Positions 6,671-10,571 of a stretch of DNA of 10,571 nt are shown here, piece by piece. The DNA is from Elusimicrobiales bacterium (GTDB lineage Bacteria; Elusimicrobiota; Elusimicrobia; Elusimicrobiales; Elusimicrobiaceae): positions 1 through 10,571 of the forward strand of contig JAUNWB010000020.1 of assembly GCA_030540535.1 (NCBI GenBank), given 5' to 3'. The first letter of the stretch is position 1; each line of letters begins with the position of its first letter. The translations under genes were made by a program, and so were the position numbers. The notes beneath the pieces are model-generated. The model was not told the DNA's origin and made no database searches. It saw only the letters and a list, made by a program, of their open reading frames with translations.

Positions 6671-6703
6671 AAAAACGGCCGCGTCCCAAAGGGCACGGCC
6701 GTT
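6671..6703 (-). terminator. Terminator closing the pilin unit
   Basis: On the minus strand an 8-bp outer stem AACGGCCG/CGGCCGTT (6703-6696 and 6681-6674) encloses an inner CCC/GGG pairing with an AAA-type loop. It is followed by a run of T that overlaps the end of the stem (6675-6671). It lies 22 bases after the stop codon of the cysteine-rich exported protein. Confidence 0.85.
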
Positions 6704-6725
6704 ATAATTATTACTTTCAACAATT

Positions 6726-7931
6726 TTACGGACAACATGTTACTTCAGCGTACATAAATTGATCCATTACTTTACAATACCCAAATACATGCGTTCTGTT
6801 GGTAAACCCGTCTTGAGGCCTCCAAGCCCCCGAAGCGTTATTCCACGGATAACAATACGCCAAAGCATAATTGCCGGATTTCTTATTTTGGTTTTTTATC
6901 TGTTGTGGCAGGCGGGAAGGATTTTCGCAATAATTTTTAGGCCCGCTCCAGCTTTCTACAGGTCCCGACTCCCGCGTTACAGACATCCACTCTTCTATTT
7001 TTACAGAAGGATGCCCCTGTTCCCAGCGGGGCACATAAATATATTTTTCCGCTATACCACAATCAGACATTCCATTAAATTGATCAGTCGTATAATAATC
7101 TTTAACAAAAATACCTATTTTACCGCCCGCACGGTATACATCCAAACACGTATAACGGTTTTTTCCATTGCAAGTATGAGGACTTGTTTTCCCCCGCCAG
7201 TTTTCTCCCCACCCGTCGCAGACATTTCCATTGGTAAGCCTTGCAGCCGCTTCTTCCTCATTTAAAAGGATATATTGCGGTTTTTTTGAAGAATCACACG
7301 CTTGTACGCAATACCCGCTGGAATTTTCCGTCTTGCCGTCCGGGCATTCACAGGTATGGGTGGAAGCATTGCACACCTTACCTTTAGATAGTTCATCCGA
7401 ACTGCAGCACGGCGTATCTTTTAGGGCACCACACGCCAAATAAAGTTCACTCGAGGACGCACCTTTGAGTTTTAAGCTCGTCCACTGCATCTGTCCGCCG
7501 CTTTCGCTGTTGGCACTTTTACAGCTGGGGAACGCTTTTCCGAACAAATTTAAGTTGGCGGCTTTGATATCTGCCGCGTTCACGCTTTCCATATTGCCCG
7601 TTTGGATACGCACGTTTTGGAACGAGATTTTTCCATCGCCGTATCCGCTGCCCAAATTAAGGGAGTAACCTTTTATTCCAAGACCGCCGTCCAAGTTTAA
7701 TTTGCCGCCCTTTAAATTTACCCGAGTAGCATTTAACGTGGCAGACTCTTCCGAACAGCCTAACTTCATATCGCAGGTGCTTGTTAAGCCGATATCCATT
7801 TGCTCCGTGGTATTCACCTGGGAATAAGCTACATACGGAACCGGGAAATACGTTACCATGCTGATTTTATTCGTAGCCGCCAAAGCCGCACACGGAAGAA
7901 AACCCAAACACAATGTTAATAATTTTTTCAT
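6726..7931 (-). CDS. Exported cysteine-rich protein of the pilin unit
   Basis: A 401-residue protein I do not recognise. A signal peptide (MKKLLTLCLGFLPCAALA, cleavage likely after ALA at 16-18) sends it across the inner membrane; LGFLPC is not a good lipobox. The mature part has 20 cysteines, an even number, which suggests ten disulphides and an oxidising location. Residues about 62-130 hold short repeats such as VNLKGGKLNLDGG, GYSLNLGSG and AANLNLFG that could form a beta-helix or stacked strands. Residues 167-212 pack eight cysteines (C167, 175, 176, 187, 194, 196, 208, 212) in a small EGF-like or knottin-like module. The rest, rich in Trp, Tyr and Cys, looks like a compact domain ending in CCP. 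It is the last gene of the pilin unit. Its ribosome site AAGGAG overlaps the TAA stop of the preceding pilin, so the two are probably translated together. A pilus-tip, adhesin or surface role is inference from context. Confidence 0.8.
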   Translation of the reverse strand: MKKLLTLCLGFLPCAALAATNKISMVTYFPVPYVAYSQVNTTEQMDIGLTSTCDMKLGCSEESATLNATRVNLKGGKLNLDGGLGIKGYSLNLGSGYGDGKISFQNVRIQTGNMESVNAADIKAANLNLFGKAFPSCKSANSESGGQMQWTSLKLKGASSSELYLACGALKDTPCCSSDELSKGKVCNASTHTCECPDGKTENSSGYCVQACDSSKKPQYILLNEEEAAARLTNGNVCDGWGENWRGKTSPHTCNGKNRYTCLDVYRAGGKIGIFVKDYYTTDQFNGMSDCGIAEKYIYVPRWEQGHPSVKIEEWMSVTRESGPVESWSGPKNYCENPSRLPQQIKNQNKKSGNYALAYCYPWNNASGAWRPQDGFTNRTHVFGYCKVMDQFMYAEVTCCP

Positions 7932-7940
7932 AAAAACTCC

Positions 7941-8459
7941 TTACTTATCGGCCCTATTATCAGGTGTACACCAAGTAGTGTCCACGGAATCCAAACCAAA
8001 TATTTCACACGCGCCGGCGGTGCCGCCGTTGCTGCAGCGGAAAACGGAATTATCATCCGCCGCCAGTTCGCCCATATACAAAAAATTCACTTTGGCCGCA
8101 TCGCCCGAGCCGCGGCGGGCTGCGCAAATGCCGTTTGCCGCACCGGTGGGGTTAATGGAAAACGTAAAGTCTTTGGTACTGCAGGTGACTACATGTCCAT
8201 TGGCAGAAGTAGACTGTTTACACTCCACCGCAAAATCCAAATTTTCAAACCCGAACTTGGCGGGATTATAAGTGTCCATATCCATTGAGTCCATCAAACG
8301 CACTTTGGAATCGAACATTTTTTTAGCCGTCACGCGGGCTTCGGCCAGGCGGGATTTTTCGATGGCTTTTTCGTACATTGGGGCGGCCATCGTTACCAAA
8401 ATAACTACAATCATCACCGCCACTAAAATTTCTACAAGCGTAAAACCTTTTTTATTCAT
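7941..8459 (-). CDS. Type IV pilin-like protein 3
   Basis: A 172-residue prepilin. The short leader MNKKG is followed by the classic prepilin-peptidase site G5|F6, with FTLVE giving the conserved Glu at mature position 5, then a hydrophobic helix (about 7-26) that anchors it in the membrane before assembly into a fibre. The globular part has six cysteines (80, 93, 112, 142, 151, 164). It ends with the C-x8-C-EIFGLD signature (142-157) shared with its neighbours, then an extra TTWC tail. I chose ATG 8459 because AAGGGGA lies just upstream and the leader then has normal length; the open frame extends to 8561 but overlaps the preceding gene. The ribosome site overlaps the TAA stop of pilin 2. 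Major pilin, minor pilin or pseudopilin cannot be told apart from sequence alone. Confidence 0.9.
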   Translation of the reverse strand: MNKKGFTLVEILVAVMIVVILVTMAAPMYEKAIEKSRLAEARVTAKKMFDSKVRLMDSMDMDTYNPAKFGFENLDFAVECKQSTSANGHVVTCSTKDFTFSINPTGAANGICAARRGSGDAAKVNFLYMGELAADDNSVFRCSNGGTAGACEIFGLDSVDTTWCTPDNRADK

Positions 8460-8469
8460 AAGATTCCCC

Positions 8470-8976
8470 TTAAAAAGATACGGTAGATGTGACCGGGTCA
8501 AGCCCAAAAATATCGCACTGGTCTTCGGTGCCCTGGCAGTATAAATCCAAATCGTTCTCATTACGATTCAGAAGCAACAGTACGCCTTCGGGTTTTACTT
8601 TCAGTTTGGCCGCCACATAAGAATTTCCGCTACTATCCTTAACGGAAATTTTATAGTCAAACTTGCTGCACTGCAACCGCTGGCCGTCATCCCGAAGCGA
8701 ACAGTTGGCGGGCAGGTTGGCGGCGTCAAACATATCCAACCGTTTGAACGAATAGTTTGCCGACCCTTTCGCCGCGACCAATTTATCGTACGAACGGTAG
8801 CCAAATTCCCCGGCCAGCCGTTCGCTGGAATCGTAAATGCTGCGCATCATGGATTCCGCTTCCGCCGCACGCGCCTTCTGCACCACTCTGCGGTATTGGG
8901 GAAGCCCCACCGCCGTCAAAATGGCAATAATCAATACTACGGACAACAGTTCAATCAGCGTAAAACCTTTTTTCAT
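8470..8976 (-). CDS. Type IV pilin-like protein 2
   Basis: A 168-residue prepilin. The leader MKKG is followed by FTLIELLSVVLIIAILTAVG, with the peptidase site G4|F5 and the conserved Glu9 (mature position 5), and a hydrophobic helix to about residue 25. The globular part has four cysteines (92, 103, 147, 154), which could form two disulphides. Near the end is YC-x6-C-DIFGLD (146-159). The start is fixed by GGAG seven bases before the ATG (8986-8989). It follows pilin 1 after 61 bases and is followed by pilin 3 after 10 bases. The protein would be processed and methylated by a prepilin peptidase and joined to a pilus or pseudopilus; none of those machinery genes is in the window. Confidence 0.9.
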   Translation of the reverse strand: MKKGFTLIELLSVVLIIAILTAVGLPQYRRVVQKARAAEAESMMRSIYDSSERLAGEFGYRSYDKLVAAKGSANYSFKRLDMFDAANLPANCSLRDDGQRLQCSKFDYKISVKDSSGNSYVAAKLKVKPEGVLLLLNRNENDLDLYCQGTEDQCDIFGLDPVTSTVSF

Positions 8977-9037
8977 TTCATCACTCCGTTCGGCCCCTTA
9001 AACAGAACCGTTAAATTAACACGCCACAGCCCTCCGC

Positions 9038-9589
9038 CTACAACGACGGAACGCTATTCACCGAAGAACCGCCCGTTACCGGCCCTTGAATCAGTCCCCC
9101 GCCGCCCATGACGGGCCCCCATATCATGGAACACAAAGCATTAACGTCCAGATTGAGCGTATCGCACACGCCCTCCGAACCGCAGCAGAAAACCTTGTCA
9201 CCGGCATAATATAACGTCGTGCCTTTGTACGCGCCTTTTTTTAACGTAGCGGAAACAGTCTTTCCCCCGGCAAATAAACTATACGTACAGTTATCTGTTA
9301 CCCACGAGTGGGAGCCGCTGCCTTTGCCTTTAAACGTTACGTCCAATTTAGGAAACGTAATTTGCGAAGACCAGGTGGGCTTTCCTGTAATAGAGAGGAT
9401 ACCCCAATTTAGGTTTTTTTCCGTCATCAGACGGTCGCGCGCGTCGTAAATGGCGGGCAGCATCTGCAGTGCTTCCGCCACGCGGGCGCGTTCCACGCTT
9501 TTGCGGTATTGCGGCAGAGCCACCGCAGTTAAAATACCCATAATCAGCACTACGGCCAATATTTCAATTAACGTAAACCCTTTTTTCAT
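9038..9589 (-). CDS. Type IV pilin-like protein 1, with glycine-rich tail
   Basis: The first gene of the pilin unit, 183 residues. The leader MKKG precedes FTLIEILAVVLIMGILTAVA, with processing at G4|F5 and Glu9 conserved, then the helix RARVAEALQML typical of pilin alpha-1. The globular domain has cysteines at 101, 135, 136, 142 and 153. The FCC-x5-C-DTLNLD region (134-148) is the version of the signature shared with pilins 2 and 3. Unlike them it runs on into a glycine-rich tail (about 157-183) with the imperfect repeat GPVMGG/GPVTGG. The start at 9589 is set by GGAGGA (9597-9602), seven bases upstream; the frame is open to 9700 without a reason to start there. Being first, with two candidate promoters in front, it may be the most expressed of the three. 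Confidence 0.9.
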   Translation of the reverse strand: MKKGFTLIEILAVVLIMGILTAVALPQYRKSVERARVAEALQMLPAIYDARDRLMTEKNLNWGILSITGKPTWSSQITFPKLDVTFKGKGSGSHSWVTDNCTYSLFAGGKTVSATLKKGAYKGTTLYYAGDKVFCCGSEGVCDTLNLDVNALCSMIWGPVMGGGGLIQGPVTGGSSVNSVPSL

Positions 9590-9610
9590 ACTAAATTCCT
9601 CCATTATCAC

Positions 9611-9639
9611 AGTATAGAGAGTTTTGAACGTTTTTACAA
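9611..9639 (-). promoter_or_regulatory. Candidate promoter P2 of the pilin unit
   Basis: On the minus strand a TTGTAA -35 box (9639-9634), a 17-base spacer and a TATACT -10 box (9616-9611) make a good sigma-70-type promoter. Transcription would start about 15 bases before the pilin 1 start codon, leaving just the GGAGGA ribosome site in the leader. Confidence 0.55.
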
Positions 9640-9644
9640 TACCC

Positions 9645-9674
9645 ATTATAGCTAAAAAAACGCTTTGTCTGCAA
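9645..9674 (-). promoter_or_regulatory. Candidate promoter P1 of the pilin unit
   Basis: A perfect TATAAT -10 box (9650-9645) on the minus strand lies 18 bases from a weak TTGCAG -35 box (9674-9669). Its start site would fall near the -35 box of P2, so both promoters could compete or be used in different conditions. Confidence 0.45.
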
Positions 9675-9724
9675 AAGGATTTTCCGCACGCGCGCGGCAA
9701 ATTTTGTATGATATATTTCGGTTT

Positions 9725-9740
9725 GGCCGCCCAGGCGGCC
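9725..9740 (+). promoter_or_regulatory. GC-rich hairpin in the guaC leader
   Basis: GGCCGCC (9725-9731) and GGCGGCC (9734-9740) form a perfect inverted repeat with almost no loop. It lies 25 bases before the guaC start codon, and no T-run follows on either strand, so it is not an ordinary terminator. A TATGAT at 9707-9712 could be the -10 box upstream. It could be a protein-binding palindrome or an mRNA leader stem. Confidence 0.4.
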
Positions 9741-9765
9741 GCAATACCCCGGGAGAAAATTGTAT

Positions 9766-10571
9766 ATGAGAATTTACGACGACATCCAATTAGATTACTG
9801 CGACGTACTCCTGCGCCCCAAACGTTCCGCGCTGGCTTCCCGCTCGGAAGTGGAGGTGCTGCGCGAATACACCTTTAAATGGTGTTCAAAGCCCCTTACG
9901 GCCACGGGCATTGTGGCTGCCAACATGGCTACCACCGGCACGTTCGAAATCGCGCGGGAAATGCAAAAACAGCATTTAATGAGCGCGCTCCACAAACATT
10001 ATTCGGCCGAAGATTTGCTGGCGTTCTTAAAACAAAACGCCGAAGAATTTGGCAGTAACGATTTATTGTTTGTCAGCTCCGGCGTGTCGGACGCGGACTA
10101 CGAAAAACTTAAAACCGTTATGCAAAGCGGTTTGGTACGCAACATCTGCGTAGACGTGGCCAACGGCTATTCCCCCTACCTCATTAATTATATCCGCAAG
10201 GTGCGCAAAGAATGGCCGGAAGCGTTAATTATGGCCGGCAACGTGGTAACGGGCGATATGTGCGAAGACTTGATTTTAAGCGGCGCCGACATTGTAAAAG
10301 TGGGCATCGGCCCCGGCTCCGTATGCACCACGCGCAAACTGACCGGCGTGGGCAGACCGCAGTTTTCCACCGTTATCGAATGTGCCGACGCGGCACACGG
10401 CGTGGGCGGCATGGTGTGCGCCGACGGCGGCTGCACCGTTCCCGGCGACGTTTGCAAAAGTTTCTGCGCGGGAGCCGATTTTGTAATGCTGGGCGGCCTC
10501 TTGGCCGGGCATGCCGAAAGCGGCGGAGAATTATGTACCAAATCGTTCCAAACGGGCGAAGTGGATATGAT
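9766..10571 (+). CDS. guaC: GMP reductase (3' partial)
   Basis: The window holds the first 268 residues; the frame runs off the end with no stop (E. coli GuaC is about 347 residues). The enzyme reduces GMP to IMP and ammonia with NADPH, returning guanine nucleotides to the adenine branch of purine salvage in the cytoplasm. Seen here are the N-terminal DVLLRPKRSALASRSEVE (13-30), HKHYS (76-80), VDVANGYS (129-136), AGNVVTG (157-163) and the substrate loop VGIGPGSVCTTR (179-190) with catalytic Cys187. CADGG (218-222) and MLGGLLAGH (241-249) are the phosphate-site motifs. This pattern matches GMP reductase rather than IMP dehydrogenase, and there is no room for a CBS domain. GGGAG at 9751-9755 is the likely ribosome site, ten bases upstream. 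Residue 55 is Ala in NMATTG where the E. coli and human enzymes have Asp (NMDTVG). Confidence 0.95.
   Translation, partial: MRIYDDIQLDYCDVLLRPKRSALASRSEVEVLREYTFKWCSKPLTATGIVAANMATTGTFEIAREMQKQHLMSALHKHYSAEDLLAFLKQNAEEFGSNDLLFVSSGVSDADYEKLKTVMQSGLVRNICVDVANGYSPYLINYIRKVRKEWPEALIMAGNVVTGDMCEDLILSGADIVKVGIGPGSVCTTRKLTGVGRPQFSTVIECADAAHGVGGMVCADGGCTVPGDVCKSFCAGADFVMLGGLLAGHAESGGELCTKSFQTGEVDM

Noticed and set aside
6726..7931. The cysteine-rich exported protein as a lipoprotein
   Set aside because: The only candidate lipobox, FLPC, has proline before the cysteine, and a good signal peptidase I site (ALA|A) follows.
8460..8561. Longer N-terminus for pilin 3 (and likewise 9590-9700 for pilin 1)
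   Set aside because: Prepilin leaders here are only 4-5 residues before the G|F site, the downstream ATGs have good ribosome sites, and the extensions overlap a neighbouring gene or the promoter region.
9725..9740. The guaC leader palindrome as an intrinsic terminator
   Set aside because: No U-tract follows on either strand, and the two-base gap is too tight for a normal terminator loop.
1..10571. CRISPR array, insertion sequence or prophage
   Set aside because: No regularly spaced direct repeats, transposase motifs or phage genes were seen on either strand.

Overview
The window looks like a gene-dense bacterial chromosome, moderately GC-rich, with purine-rich ribosome sites (often AGGGGG or GGAG) and many short strong hairpin terminators. 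It carries a run of Gram-negative type IV pilin-like genes, an outer-membrane-type beta-barrel protein and Sec signal peptides, so the cell very probably has two membranes. Several small cysteine-bearing pilin-like genes in tandem remind me of Elusimicrobiota (Elusimicrobium and gut relatives). That placement is inference from gene style only.

Layout, left to right. Bases 1-1608 (+) hold the 3' part of a membrane-anchored TPR protein, closed by a terminator. A small thioredoxin with a CPHC active site (1720-2046, +) follows. It converges on cinA (2177-3406, -) across a pair of terminators. A Na+/H+ antiporter of the NhaC type (3553-4848, +) is divergent from cinA. Its ribosome site is buried in a terminator-like leader hairpin. 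A tRNA-Arg(CCG) (4899-4970, +) ends at a bidirectional terminator.

The next genes all run on the minus strand. A divergent pirin-family protein (6589-5801) is followed, probably in one transcript, by an exported beta-barrel protein (5761-5009). Upstream lies a four-gene unit that ends at the terminator 6671-6703. It comprises three type IV pilin-like proteins (9589-9038, 8976-8470, 8459-7941) and a large exported protein with 20 cysteines (7931-6726). Two candidate promoters sit in front of the first pilin. Divergent from the pilin unit is guaC, GMP reductase (9766 to the window end, +), which is cut off at its 3' end.

The pilin unit is the most interesting part. The three pilins share a C-terminal two-cysteine signature, and their genes are tightly packed with the cysteine-rich exported protein. 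This suggests a disulphide-stabilised pilus or pseudopilus tip complex. No assembly ATPase, secretin or prepilin peptidase is in the window, so that machinery must be elsewhere. No CRISPR array, insertion sequence, rRNA gene or prophage gene was seen, and no gene-free stretch exceeds 300 bases.
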